This document shows, piece by piece, positions 1 to 8,821 of a stretch of DNA of 64,000 bases. Positions within the stretch are counted from its first letter, which is position 1. The number at the start of each line of letters is the position of its first letter. The stretch is from NCBI GenBank assembly GCA_963840925.1, contig CAWJAY010000003.1, forward strand, positions 1 through 64,000, in the 5' to 3' direction. The position numbers and the translations under genes are program-made. The notes under the pieces were generated by a model. The model was not told the origin of the DNA, ran no database searches, and was given only the letters and a program-made list of their open reading frames with translations. This DNA is from DATAOG01 sp963840925 (GTDB lineage Bacteria; Pseudomonadota; Alphaproteobacteria; Geminicoccales; Geminicoccaceae).

Positions 1-7
1 CCTACCA

Positions 8-698
8 TTGATCGGCGAAAAATACATCATGAACATCGTCGGTACTGGGATGCAAGCTTCGAAAGATCTTATTGTTACCTGTCTTCAGGAAGTGCAATCT
101 CTTCATGATCAAAGATCAGTTGGTTACTTACTTATGAGCTATCGCGAAAAAATGGCAGGCAGTTCGTCGTGCCATCTTCATACCAGTTATCGATAAAGTA
201 TCTTATCTTGCGAAATGGACGCTTCAACGAGTTTATCGACTTGGCACTTATACCCCATAAAATAAAGAATATGCCGCAAATTCAACCGGTTGTATGGGGA
301 AATTCTAAGAGCGTGGGGATAGGAGACGCGGTGTTGGTGGGTGGCTATCCTTATGGGGAGCAGAACTCTTTCGCATCACAGAGTTGAATCGCGGTTTGAT
401 AAGGCCGACATTCTACGAAGGGATAATAAGCGCTATCATCCCAACGATGAAAGAACAAGAGACCAGATTGTTACAACTATCGGTAGCTGTTGCCGGTGGT
501 ATCAGTGGCGGGCTGTATTCAGTCCAAGAACGGGTCGCGTGATAGGCATGGTTACGTCGGGGTTGGAGGGCGAAGGTGGGATCTATGCATCCAGTAACTT
601 ACGCTCTACCGAGTGAAATTATCGAGCCGTTCATTAGACACACGAGGCCGGAGTGGGACAGAGCCCGTCGGGGGACAAGATCGTGGGTCGGCCGCTGA
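8..698 (+). pseudogene. decayed trypsin-like serine protease
   Basis: Conserved pieces of a trypsin-like peptidase lie in order but in three reading frames. The first piece (8-196) carries the strand where the catalytic His normally sits, but here it reads TCLQEVQ, so the His appears to be Gln. The second piece (169-387) has DLALI, where the catalytic Asp lies, followed by GDAVLVGGYPYG. The third holds GGISGG around position 495, the nucleophile Ser motif, and continues after a one-base loss as VFSPRTGRVIGMV. A further shift near 592 is needed to read on through LPSEIIEPFI to the stop at 696-698. With at least three frameshifts and a lost His it cannot make an active enzyme. The stretch is clearly AT-richer than the rest of the window, which suggests transfer followed by decay. 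The 5' end may lie outside the window. Confidence 0.72.
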
Positions 699-776
699 TA
701 GTGGTGTCCTCACACGTTCAAGCTTTTATGTAGTTGAGAGCGCGCGGCGGACGGCGGCATGAGTGCCCCTGGGGAG

Positions 777-2498
777 CTAGCGCGTCCGGCTGGCGCCCGG
801 CGCGGCGAGCGCCGCCAGCCGCTGGCGGGCATCCAGGCCCGGGCGACGGCCGGGATCGAGCGCGATCGACTGCCGGTACAGCGCCGCGGCGCCGGCGAGA
901 TTGCCGAGAGCTTCCAGCGAGCGCGCCCAATCGTAGTAGATGTAAGGGTTGCCGGGCTCGATGGCGGCCGCTTGCTGGTAATGGGTGATCGCAGCGTGCG
1001 CCTCGCCTGTCTGCTGCAGCAAGGTGCCAAGGTTGTAGTGGGCAAAGGCATGTCGCGGTTGCTGGGCGATCGCCCGGCGGTAGTACTCGATGGCCGCGGA
1101 AGTGTCGCCTCGCAGTTGGAGAACGTAGCCCAGATCGTAGAGCACCGCTGCCTGCTCGGGATTGAGCCGGATCGCCTGCTGATAGGCCTGCGCGGCCGCG
1201 AGCAGCTTGCCCTCGAGTTGGAGGTGGTGACCTCGGGCGTAGAGCACGTCCCAGGGCGGCGCGCCTGCTGCCGCGGGTCGTCGAGCTTGGGGCGGCGAGC
1301 TGAAGGCCCGGGCTGCGGCGGCGAAGCCTGCGCCGACTTCGTTGCCATATTCAGGGGGCTCGCCCGTGGCCGCGTGCCGATCGAGCGCCGGGTGCGGTTC
1401 GGCCGGTCCTGCCGGCGCCCGGTTCCAATCTAGGAAGGCTCTCCCGAGCCCGATCCCGGTACCAAGCATCCCGCTGCCGGCGTGGAGGCCGAGCATGAAG
1501 GCGCCAGCTACCGCCGCTGCGACGACGAGGAGGCGCGCCGAGGCGCGCGCGCTGGTCCGGCGGGGTCCGGCGGTGGGCACCAACCCCCGCCAGGCCGCCT
1601 CTTCGCCAAAACCGGCGTTCGCCGCAGGCTTGCCGGCCAGAGCCTCAGCCAACCTCGATTGCGGCGCTGGCACCTCGGGCAATCGCGCCGGCGCTGGAGC
1701 GGCTCGAGGCTGGACGATGATCGGATAACCGAGCGGACCGGACTGGCTGCGGCGCCGGGCGGCTGCGACGCCCGCCGGATCACGACCGGGTCCGGGCGGA
1801 CCGCTCAAGCGCCAGTGCGGCGCCGGCAGCATGAGAAGGTCAGGCCGATGATGCGCGCTCGGCCGGTCCTGGTCCGGCCTGGCACCGGCGCGCGCAAGCA
1901 CCGGCGCGGCGCCAGCGACGACCGCTTTTGGCGAGCGGAGCCAGTGATCGTCGGATGCGTCTGCCGGTCCGCGGAACTGCCTGTGATCGGCGCCCTGCGG
2001 CGGCGGGATGCCCTTGGGCGCAGCGGGTCGGGATTGGATTGCGGGCGATCGAAGTGACCTCGCCGGAGCTTCGGAAGCTGGAGTGTGCGCGGCCAATTCG
2101 CTGCGGGTCGGCACGGCGGCTTGCGCGGGCTCGGCCGCTGTCGGCGGCGTGACCCTGGGCCGCCGGTCGACCGGCGCTGGTCGTTTGCGCAGCCCGACCA
2201 GCGGGTTCAGCAGGCGCCCGAGCCAGCCTCCGGCCTGGCGACCCTTGGCGTCGTCGCGCAGGCGCAGATGCCAGGGATCGTCGTCGCTCTCGGTCGTCTG
2301 TGCGCGGGCCGCGCTGGCCGCAGCCACGGTCCGGCTGAAGCGCGAGGCGCGATCCCACGTGGCCTGGTGGGGGTCCGGCGAGGAGCCAGCTCCCGATGTC
2401 GACCGCGGCTGCCAGCGCGGGGCTTCTCGCGCTTCGAATCGGCGTTGGCGGGCGCGAATGCGCGCCGCGTGCTCGCGCGCGCCGGCCGCGGCCCGCAA
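777..2498 (-). CDS. membrane-anchored TPR-repeat protein
   Basis: A 573-residue protein in three parts. Residues 1 to about 320 are low-complexity, rich in Pro, Arg and Ala and probably disordered. Residues about 322-350 form one hydrophobic membrane segment (start LLVVAAAVAGAF). Residues about 415-552 contain four TPR units with the usual A/G/Y spacing, for example LYDLGYVLQLRGDTSAAIEY. This predicts a bitopic inner-membrane protein with a TPR domain, presumably a scaffold for protein partners. No enzymatic domain is visible. Start codon choice is uncertain because the N-terminus is low complexity. The gene diverges from potD. The TPR call is strong; the biological role is unknown. Confidence 0.72.
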   Translation of the reverse strand: MRAAAGAREHAARIRARQRRFEAREAPRWQPRSTSGAGSSPDPHQATWDRASRFSRTVAAASAARAQTTESDDDPWHLRLRDDAKGRQAGGWLGRLLNPLVGLRKRPAPVDRRPRVTPPTAAEPAQAAVPTRSELAAHTPASEAPARSLRSPAIQSRPAAPKGIPPPQGADHRQFRGPADASDDHWLRSPKAVVAGAAPVLARAGARPDQDRPSAHHRPDLLMLPAPHWRLSGPPGPGRDPAGVAAARRRSQSGPLGYPIIVQPRAAPAPARLPEVPAPQSRLAEALAGKPAANAGFGEEAAWRGLVPTAGPRRTSARASARLLVVAAAVAGAFMLGLHAGSGMLGTGIGLGRAFLDWNRAPAGPAEPHPALDRHAATGEPPEYGNEVGAGFAAAARAFSSPPQARRPAAAGAPPWDVLYARGHHLQLEGKLLAAAQAYQQAIRLNPEQAAVLYDLGYVLQLRGDTSAAIEYYRRAIAQQPRHAFAHYNLGTLLQQTGEAHAAITHYQQAAAIEPGNPYIYYDWARSLEALGNLAGAAALYRQSIALDPGRRPGLDARQRLAALAAPGASRTR

Positions 2499-3064
2499 AG
2501 CGCGTTCCAGGTGCGGCGGCGCCGCCGGCGCTTCCGAATTCGGAACCGCTTGCCACGATCGGGGCGGCGCGATCAGGCGACCTGTTTGCCGACCCCTGGT
2601 GGCCGAAACTCGTGCCTGTCGAATTCACGATTTCGGTCCCCTCTTCTCGGTCCGCTGCGACGCGTGACCGGTTGGGCGAACGTCTCGCCAGAAGGGACCA
2701 GGCCTAAGCGTCTCGAACAGCCGATCGAGACGCCGCGCTTTCCTCCTCCACGACTTGCGGCCATGGGCCAATGCGCCATGGCTGGACTGGTCGATCCAGT
2801 CCGTCTTATTTTACGACAACTTGTGTTAATTTAGTTCACATGCTGTGGATAACCCGTGGCCGATGCAGAATCAACCCCCATACCCGATCAGCGGGGCGTT
2901 CTGTTCTGGCTGTGGCCGGCAGGCCACAGCCCTCGCATTCCATCTGGCGAGCTTCGGTGTGGCGGCGCGTTGACATGGGGGGGGCCATCGTCATGATGGT
3001 CATCGAACGGTCCCGCCGCGTGATTGACCAGCCGCGGCGGCGGCCGGAACCAGCGAGGTCTGCC
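2499..3064. other. divergent intergenic region upstream of potD
   Basis: This 566-base gap separates the divergent TPR gene and potD. Most is GC-rich without a convincing ORF. It contains one AT-rich patch (about 2803-2843, including TTTTACGACAACTTGTGTTA), the most obvious candidate for divergent promoters. An in-frame upward extension of potD to an ATG at 2771 exists but would place about 98 residues before a clear signal peptide, so I rejected it. Confidence 0.4.
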
Positions 3065-4141
3065 ATGTCCAATCGCCGCCCGCTCGCCGCCCGTCGCATC
3101 GTCAGCCGCCGCCGCTTTGTCGCCGGCTCGATCGCGGTCGCCGCCGCCCTGCCGGCGTGGCGCCGCCAGAGCTTCGCTCAGTCGCAGCAGGTCAATGTCT
3201 ACAACTGGGACACCTACATCGGCGAGACCACGCTCGAGGACTTCACCGACGCGACCGGCGTCACGGTCCGCTACGACCTGTTCGCCAGCAACGACGAGTT
3301 GTTCGCCAAGCTGCGCGAGGGCAATCCCGGCTACGACGTGATCTATCCCTCGAACGACTACGTCGAGCGCATGATCACGGCCGACATCCTGCTGCCCCTC
3401 GATCACGCCAAGATCCCGAACCTGGCCAATCTCGACCCAGCATTCGCCGATCCGGCCTTCGATCCCGGCCTCAGGCACAGCATGCCCTACTTCTGGGGCA
3501 CGGTTGGCCTCGGCTATCGCACGTCAAAGGGCAGCCCGAAGGCGTTCGCGGACCTGTTCGAAGGCGACGCCTACGCGGGCCGGATGGCGCTGCTCAACTC
3601 GATCGACAGCATCCTCGCGGCGCTCAAGTACCGGGGCCACTCGCTCAATACCAAGGATCCGGCCGAGCTTGACGAGGCGGTCGAGACGCTGATCGAGGTC
3701 AAGCCCAAGATCAAGACGTTCGCGCCCGACACCGGGCAGGACCTGCTGATCTCGGGCGAGGTCGACGCCTGCCTGGAGTACAACGGCGACATCCTGCAGG
3801 TGATGGAGGAGGACGACGATCTGGCCTATGCGGTGCCGGAGGAAGGCAGCCAGCTGTGGGTCGACAGCATGTGCGTGCCCAAGGGCGGCCCCAATCCGGA
3901 AAACGCGCACACGTTTATCAACTTCATCCTCGATGGCGAGGTGCACGGCGCGATCGCGTCTTACGTCCGCTACCCCTGCCCGAACGCCGCCGCGCTCGAT
4001 TTTATCCCGCCCGAGGATCGCGCCAGCCCGGCGCTCTATCCGGAGCGCGGCATCCTCGATCGGTGCGAAATGCCGGTCTACAGGGGCGAAAAGATCGAGA
4101 GCCTGTACGCCGATGCCCTGACCCGCGTGCTGGCAGCGTAA
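3065..4141 (+). CDS. potD: spermidine/putrescine ABC transporter substrate-binding protein
   Basis: A 358-residue PotD-family periplasmic binding protein. The ATG at 3065 is chosen because it puts a twin-arginine signal (SRRRFVAG followed by a hydrophobic Ala-rich stretch and FAQS) at the N-terminus. The mature protein opens with VNVYNWDTYIG, typical of PotD/PotF, and continues with YDVIYPSNDYV and the W/E-rich ligand pocket region. It should deliver polyamines to a PotABC importer. PotB, PotC and PotA lie 2.8 kb downstream on the same strand, with polyamine biosynthesis genes between, so uptake and synthesis are probably co-managed. The ligand cannot be fixed from sequence. Confidence 0.93.
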   Translation: MSNRRPLAARRIVSRRRFVAGSIAVAAALPAWRRQSFAQSQQVNVYNWDTYIGETTLEDFTDATGVTVRYDLFASNDELFAKLREGNPGYDVIYPSNDYVERMITADILLPLDHAKIPNLANLDPAFADPAFDPGLRHSMPYFWGTVGLGYRTSKGSPKAFADLFEGDAYAGRMALLNSIDSILAALKYRGHSLNTKDPAELDEAVETLIEVKPKIKTFAPDTGQDLLISGEVDACLEYNGDILQVMEEDDDLAYAVPEEGSQLWVDSMCVPKGGPNPENAHTFINFILDGEVHGAIASYVRYPCPNAAALDFIPPEDRASPALYPERGILDRCEMPVYRGEKIESLYADALTRVLAA

Positions 4142-4221
4142 CCAACGGGCAACACGAGGGAAAATCATTTTTTTTCGAGCCATTGTCGCCGGCCCGGTGA
4201 CCCCCTAAGTATACGCGCCGT

Positions 4222-4266
4222 AGCGGTGGAGCGGCGCCCTCGGGGGGCGATGCGCAATCCACCGCT
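4222..4266 (+). terminator. stem-loop in the potD-speD gap
   Basis: A perfect 9-bp inverted repeat (AGCGGTGGA at 4222-4230 and TCCACCGCT at 4258-4266) encloses a second GC-rich hairpin and is followed by TAACGTTTTGG. It could be a weak terminator after potD or a structured leader for speD. The T-run is only four bases, so termination is uncertain. The remainder of the 347-base gap 4142-4488 contains a T8 tract near 4168-4175 and no visible gene. Confidence 0.4.
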
Positions 4267-4488
4267 TAACGTTTTGGTCACGCTGTCGGTTTCTAACCAG
4301 GATCGACAGCGCCGAGCGGCCACCTTCGTGACCCGGGAGACCACGCCATGATCCCTGTAGCTACCGCCCGCATCTGAGCCGCGCGACCGCCGGGTGAACG
4401 GGCTGGTCGGCAGGGCGCGCGGCGCTCTGCGTACGAACGTAGGGCCGGCGATTCGGCCTAACGCCTAGAATGCACAGGGACACGAGCG

Positions 4489-4977
4489 ATGATATCTGCT
4501 GGTTTGAGGTCGAGCGACCTGCTCGATCCTGGGTGGAACGTGGAGATGGCCCAGCCGCCGGAGGCCGCGGAGACGGAGACGGCCGGGTTCGGCGTCCATC
4601 TGACCCTCGACGGCTACGGCGGCTCGGCCGAGCACCTGGCGGACGGCGACCATGTGCTCGCCTGCCTGGGCGAGCTACCCGAGCGGCTCGGCATGCACAA
4701 GCTGGCCGAGCCCTTCCTGGTCGAGCTCGGCCATCACAGCGACAAGGACCCCGGCGGGGTCAGCGGCTTCGTGCTGATCGCCGAGAGCCACATCAGCATC
4801 CATACGTTTCCGCTGCGCGGCTTCGTCAGCGCCGACGTCTACACCTGCCAGAACCACCTGGACACCGAGCGGATCTGCCAGTACTTCGCCGAGGCGTTCA
4901 GGCTCAAGGACCTGGAGATCAACTTGGTGCGTCGCGGCACCCGCTATCCCCAGCACAACATCTACGAGCCCGCCTGA
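4489..4977 (+). CDS. speD: SpeD-family pyruvoyl-dependent decarboxylase
   Basis: A SpeD-type proenzyme, 162 residues from this start, or 143 from the ATG at 4546, which has a GGA ribosome site 8 bases upstream. The self-cleavage motif ESHIS is intact at residues 99-103 of the longer form; Ser100 would become the pyruvoyl group. A conserved Cys follows (DVYTC, Cys120). Canonical S-adenosylmethionine decarboxylases usually read HT(W/Y)PE just after this motif; here it is HTFPLR, so the Glu is missing. The next genes encode a deoxyhypusine-synthase-like protein and agmatinase, and no spermidine synthase is present. The enzyme may therefore be AdoMet decarboxylase or a SpeD-derived arginine or ornithine decarboxylase. 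Family is certain, substrate is not. Confidence 0.88.
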   Translation: MISAGLRSSDLLDPGWNVEMAQPPEAAETETAGFGVHLTLDGYGGSAEHLADGDHVLACLGELPERLGMHKLAEPFLVELGHHSDKDPGGVSGFVLIAESHISIHTFPLRGFVSADVYTCQNHLDTERICQYFAEAFRLKDLEINLVRRGTRYPQHNIYEPA

Positions 4978-5003
4978 CCGGCGAGCGAGCGGACCGAGAG
5001 CAG

Positions 5004-6051
5004 ATGGACCGAAGGCGCCAGCAGAAGGCCGAGCTTCTGCAGCGGACGATCAAGCACGTCGACATCAAGGCGCACGACACGCGCGCGCTGATCGCGGCAT
5101 TTCAGGAGATGTCGTTCAGCGCGCGCGAGCTCGGTCGCGCGTGCGAGATCTACGAGCGCATGCTGCAGGACCCCGACTGCACGATCATGCTGACGATCGC
5201 CGGCAGCACGAGCGCCGCCGGCTGCATGCAGATCTACGTCGACATGATCAAGCACAACATGGTCGACGCCGTGGTCGCGACCGGCGCGACCGTGGTCGAC
5301 ATGGACTTTCTCGAGGCGCTGGGCTTTGCCCACTACCGCGGCACGCAGTTCATCGACGACGGCATGCTGCGCGAGCATTACGTCGACCGGATCTACGACA
5401 CCTACATCGACGAGGAGGAGCTGCAGCACGTCGACCGAACGATCAAGGAGATCGCCGACGGGCTGCCGCCCGGACCTTACTCCTCGCGCGCCTTCATCCA
5501 TGAAATGGGCCGCTGGCTCGTGGCCAACCCCAAGCGTGCGGTCAAGCCTGAACTCGCTGGTTCAGACCGCGTTCGAGCAGGGCGTGCCGATTTTCTGCCC
5601 GGCGTTCTCGGACAGCAGTGCTGGCTTCGGTCTGGTCGCCCATCAGGTCGAGCGGCCCGAGCAGCATCTGACGATCGATTCGGTCGCCGACTTCCGCGAG
5701 CTGACCGCGCTCAAGATGCAGGCCAAGGACAGCGGGCTCTTGATCATCGGCGGCGGCTCGCCAAAGAACTTCGCCCAGGACACGGTGGTCTGCGCCGAGA
5801 TCCTGGGCCGCGACGTGCCGATGCACAAATACAGCGTCCAGATCACGGTCGCCGACGTGCGCGATGGTGCCTGCTCCAGCTCGAGCCTCAAGGAAGCCGG
5901 CTCCTGGGGCAAGGTCGACGCCGGCGCCGAGCAGATGGTGTTCGCCGAGGCGACGCTGGCACTGCCGCTGCTCGCCGCTTACGGCTATCACAACGGCAGC
6001 TGGCGCGAGCGGCCGAAGCGCGCGCTCGCCCGCCTGCTGGCCCGGGATTGA
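5004..6051 (+). pseudogene. deoxyhypusine synthase-like protein (one frameshift as seen)
   Basis: The sequence encodes a full-length bacterial deoxyhypusine-synthase-like protein of about 348 residues once a single frame change near 5548 is allowed. The first frame runs from MDRRRQQKAELL to AVKP, the second from NSLVQTAFEQGVP to the stop at 6049-6051. The NAD-binding core (TIAGSTSAAG) and the segment SWGKV, containing the Lys that forms the covalent intermediate in deoxyhypusine synthase, are intact. Bacteria have no eIF5A, so these homologues are expected to act on free polyamines, for example to make homospermidine. Its stop overlaps the agmatinase start (TGATG). Removing one base at cctgaac restores the frame, so a sequencing error is likely. 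Confidence 0.82.
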
Positions 6052-6941
6052 TGGTCGCCTCGATCATCAATTGGGACGACGTGGACACCGCGGACGCGGT
6101 CCTGATCTCGGCACCTTACGGCCATGGCGCCTCGTTCGGCGGCGGCGCCAGCCGCGGCCCGGCGGCGATCGTCGCCTGTCTCGACCGGCAGATCGAGCTG
6201 TTCGAGCGCCACACCCGGACCGAGCCGGCCGTCGACCACCGGATCGCGCATCGGGTGCTCGCTGACCTCGACGACCTTTCGCCCGAGGTGATGGTCGAGC
6301 GGGTCGCGCAGGCGCTCGCGCGCACGGCGCCGTTCACGATTCTCTTGGGCGGCACGCATGCGGTCTCGATCGGCGCGTTCCAGGCCCATGCTGCCCGCGG
6401 CCGAGCGGGCGAGGTCACGATCGTGCAGATCGACGCCCATTTCGACCTGCGCGACGACGATGCCGACTACAACGACCACGACCCGAGCCGCTACGCCCAT
6501 TCCTGCGTGATGCGCCGCGCCCGTGAGCTTGGCTTTCCGACCTGCGCGGTCGGCATCCGAGCGTATTCGCGCGCGGAACATGAGTTCGCGCAGGCCCAAG
6601 CGCTGCCGGTATTCGAGTGGGGCCGCGGCGCAGAGCCGCCGATCGAGGCGGTCCTGGCCGCGGTCCGGACCGAGCGGGTCTATCTCTCGATCGACGTCGA
6701 CGGCTTCGATCCGGCGGTCGCACCGGCGACCGGCACGCCGGTGCCGGGCGGTCTTTCCTGGGCCTACGGCACGCGGCTGGTGCGCGAGCTGTGTCGGACC
6801 AAGGACGTGATCGGCGCCGACGTGGTCGAGGTCGCACCGGTTCCGGGCTCGGGCCTCACCGAATACGCCGCCGCCCAGCTCTGCTACGACATTCTCTGCT
6901 ACAAGCTGCTCAAGCGGGACGCTAAGCTCGCCTTCGCATAG
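6051..6941 (+). CDS. speB: agmatinase / ureohydrolase
   Basis: A 296-residue arginase/agmatinase-family hydrolase. The manganese-binding motifs are all visible: GGTHAVS (His), DAHFDLRD (Asp-His-Asp) and SIDVDGFDP (Asp-x-Asp). In this family agmatinase hydrolyses agmatine to putrescine and urea. The ATG overlaps the stop of the preceding gene by one base (TGATG), indicating translational coupling. No classical arginine decarboxylase (SpeA or AdiA) lies in the window, which raises the question of whether the upstream SpeD homologue supplies agmatine. Other guanidino ureohydrolases share these motifs, so the exact substrate is inferred from context. Confidence 0.88.
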   Translation: MVASIINWDDVDTADAVLISAPYGHGASFGGGASRGPAAIVACLDRQIELFERHTRTEPAVDHRIAHRVLADLDDLSPEVMVERVAQALARTAPFTILLGGTHAVSIGAFQAHAARGRAGEVTIVQIDAHFDLRDDDADYNDHDPSRYAHSCVMRRARELGFPTCAVGIRAYSRAEHEFAQAQALPVFEWGRGAEPPIEAVLAAVRTERVYLSIDVDGFDPAVAPATGTPVPGGLSWAYGTRLVRELCRTKDVIGADVVEVAPVPGSGLTEYAAAQLCYDILCYKLLKRDAKLAFA

Positions 6942-6980
6942 GCCGCGCCGCCGAGCGCGCGGATCGCGATCGGAGCGCCG

Positions 6981-7874
6981 ATGGAGAGCTGGCGGCAGCA
7001 GCCGGTGGTCTTTTGGATCTTCGTGCTGCCGGGCGCGCTCTGGCTGCTCGTGTTCTTCCTGGTGCCGCTCGGCCTGGTCTGGATCCTCTCGTTCGGCGAG
7101 CGCGCCGGGCCGGTCGAGATTCTGATCACCGGCACGCTCGACAACTACGCAGCCGCCCTCGACCCGCTCTATCTCGGCCTGTTCTGGAAGTCGTTCTGGA
7201 TCGCAGCCATAGCGACGATCCTGGTCCTGATCGTCGGCTTCCCGGTCGCGCTGGCCGTGAGCTTCGCGCCCGCGCGGGTGAAGCCCCTGCTGCTGATGCT
7301 GGTGATCCTGCCGTTCTGGACCAATCTTTTGATCCGGACCTATGCGATGATCGCGGTGCTCCGGGCCCGCGGCTACGTCAACTTCGGCCTCGAGGGCCTG
7401 TGGGACCTTGCCGGCGCCGGTCTGGCCGCGCTGGGGCTCGCCGCGTTGCCGCCGTTCCAGCCGCTCGAGTTGCTCTACAACAACGCCGCCGTGGTGATCG
7501 GCATCGTCTACATCTATCTGCCGTTCATGGTCCTGCCGCTGTACGCGACGCTCGAGCGCCTCGACCGCTCCTACCTGGAGGCGAGCCTCGATCTCGGCGC
7601 CGGGCAATGGCGGACCTTCGTCTCGATCGTGGTGCCGCTCGCCCGGCCCGGCATCATCTCGGGCCTGATCCTGGTGTTCGTGCCGGCGCTCGGCACCTTC
7701 CTGATCTCCGACCTGTTGGGCGGGCCGGACAGCCAGCTGATCGGCAACGTGATCGAGCGCCAGTTCAAGGCCGCCAACAACTGGCCGCTCGGCGCCGCGC
7801 TTTCCTTTTTACTGATGTACCTGACCTTCGCCGCGCTCGCGGCCCGCGCCTTCTTCGCCGAGCGGGACGTCTAG
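6981..7874 (+). CDS. potB: polyamine ABC transporter permease (PotB-like)
   Basis: A 297-residue inner-membrane permease with about six hydrophobic segments. The cytoplasmic EAA loop that docks on the ATPase is visible as EASLDLGAGQWRTF followed by VVPLARPGI. It starts 39 bases after agmatinase and precedes potC and potA, so this is the first permease of a PotBCA set, fed by the PotD encoded upstream. It would form the heterodimeric channel with the next gene product. Confidence 0.92.
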   Translation: MESWRQQPVVFWIFVLPGALWLLVFFLVPLGLVWILSFGERAGPVEILITGTLDNYAAALDPLYLGLFWKSFWIAAIATILVLIVGFPVALAVSFAPARVKPLLLMLVILPFWTNLLIRTYAMIAVLRARGYVNFGLEGLWDLAGAGLAALGLAALPPFQPLELLYNNAAVVIGIVYIYLPFMVLPLYATLERLDRSYLEASLDLGAGQWRTFVSIVVPLARPGIISGLILVFVPALGTFLISDLLGGPDSQLIGNVIERQFKAANNWPLGAALSFLLMYLTFAALAARAFFAERDV

Positions 7875-7978
7875 CGGCGCTCGGGCGGCCGCGATCCGGG
7901 CTTATCAGGGACTGCACGCGGCCCTATAAGGGCGATGGGACGTTGGCGCTGGGTCAGGCGCCGGGGCGGATTGTGGCC

Positions 7979-8821
7979 ATGGCGAAGCGACGCGAGCGCC
8001 CGGGACCGCTCGAGTACAGCCGGAAGTTCTGGCTGCGCGCCTGGCTCGCCGCGACCTTCCTGTTCCTCTACGCGCCGATCGTGATCCTGATTCTGTTCAG
8101 CTTCAACGACAGCCGGCGCAACATCGTCTGGCAGGGCTTCACGCTCGACTACTATCAAAAGGCGGTCGGCAACGCGTCCCTGATCGAGGCGTTCACCAAC
8201 AGCCTGGTGATCGGCCTGATCAGCACCGCCGTCAGCACCGTGATCGGCGCCCTGCTGGCGCTGGCGCTCTGGCGCTTCCGGTTCCCGGGCAAGCCCGTGC
8301 TCGAGGGCGGCCTGGCGCTGCCGATCGTGATCCCCGAGATCTGCATGGGCGTGGCCCTGCTGGCGTTCTTCATCCGCACCGGCTGGCCGACCCAGCTGCC
8401 CTGGCCGCTCAACCTCGGGCCGATCATCATCGGCCACATCGCCTTCAGCTTTCCGTTCGTGACGATCGTGGTCCGCGCCCGCATGGCGGGCTTCGACCGC
8501 GCCCTCGAAGAGGCCTCGAAGGACCTTGGCGCCGGCGAGTGGCAGACCTTCCGCAACATCACTCTGCCCTACATGAAGCCCGGCCTGATCGCCGGCGGGC
8601 TGCTCGCGATGACCCTTTCGCTCGACGACTTCGTGATCACGTTCTTCACCTCGGGCCCGGAGACCCTGACCTTCCCGATCAAGGTCTATTCGATGGTCCG
8701 CTTCGGCGCGACGCCGGAGGTCAACGCCGCCTCGACCGTGCTGATCGTGGTGACCGTGCTCTTGACCGTGATCGCGATGCAGCTGCAGCGGCCGGACCGG
8801 GACGCGGAGCTCAGGGCATGA
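7979..8821 (+). CDS. potC: polyamine ABC transporter permease (PotC-like)
   Basis: A 280-residue permease with six predicted membrane spans and an EAA loop (EEASKDLGAGEWQTF, then TLPYMKPG). The ATG at 7979 is preferred because it begins MAKRRERPG just before the first hydrophobic segment, after a 104-base gap from potB. The stop overlaps the potA start (ATGA at 8818-8821). The C-terminal half (LSLDDFVITFFTSG) is typical of PotC and PotI. It pairs with the PotB-like protein. Confidence 0.92.
   Translation: MAKRRERPGPLEYSRKFWLRAWLAATFLFLYAPIVILILFSFNDSRRNIVWQGFTLDYYQKAVGNASLIEAFTNSLVIGLISTAVSTVIGALLALALWRFRFPGKPVLEGGLALPIVIPEICMGVALLAFFIRTGWPTQLPWPLNLGPIIIGHIAFSFPFVTIVVRARMAGFDRALEEASKDLGAGEWQTFRNITLPYMKPGLIAGGLLAMTLSLDDFVITFFTSGPETLTFPIKVYSMVRFGATPEVNAASTVLIVVTVLLTVIAMQLQRPDRDAELRA

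Noticed and set aside
4470..6941. 823-residue open frame joining the speD region, the synthase-like gene and agmatinase
   Set aside because: It is a chance open frame that contains part of the second protein and all of the third; the real genes have their own starts and stops.
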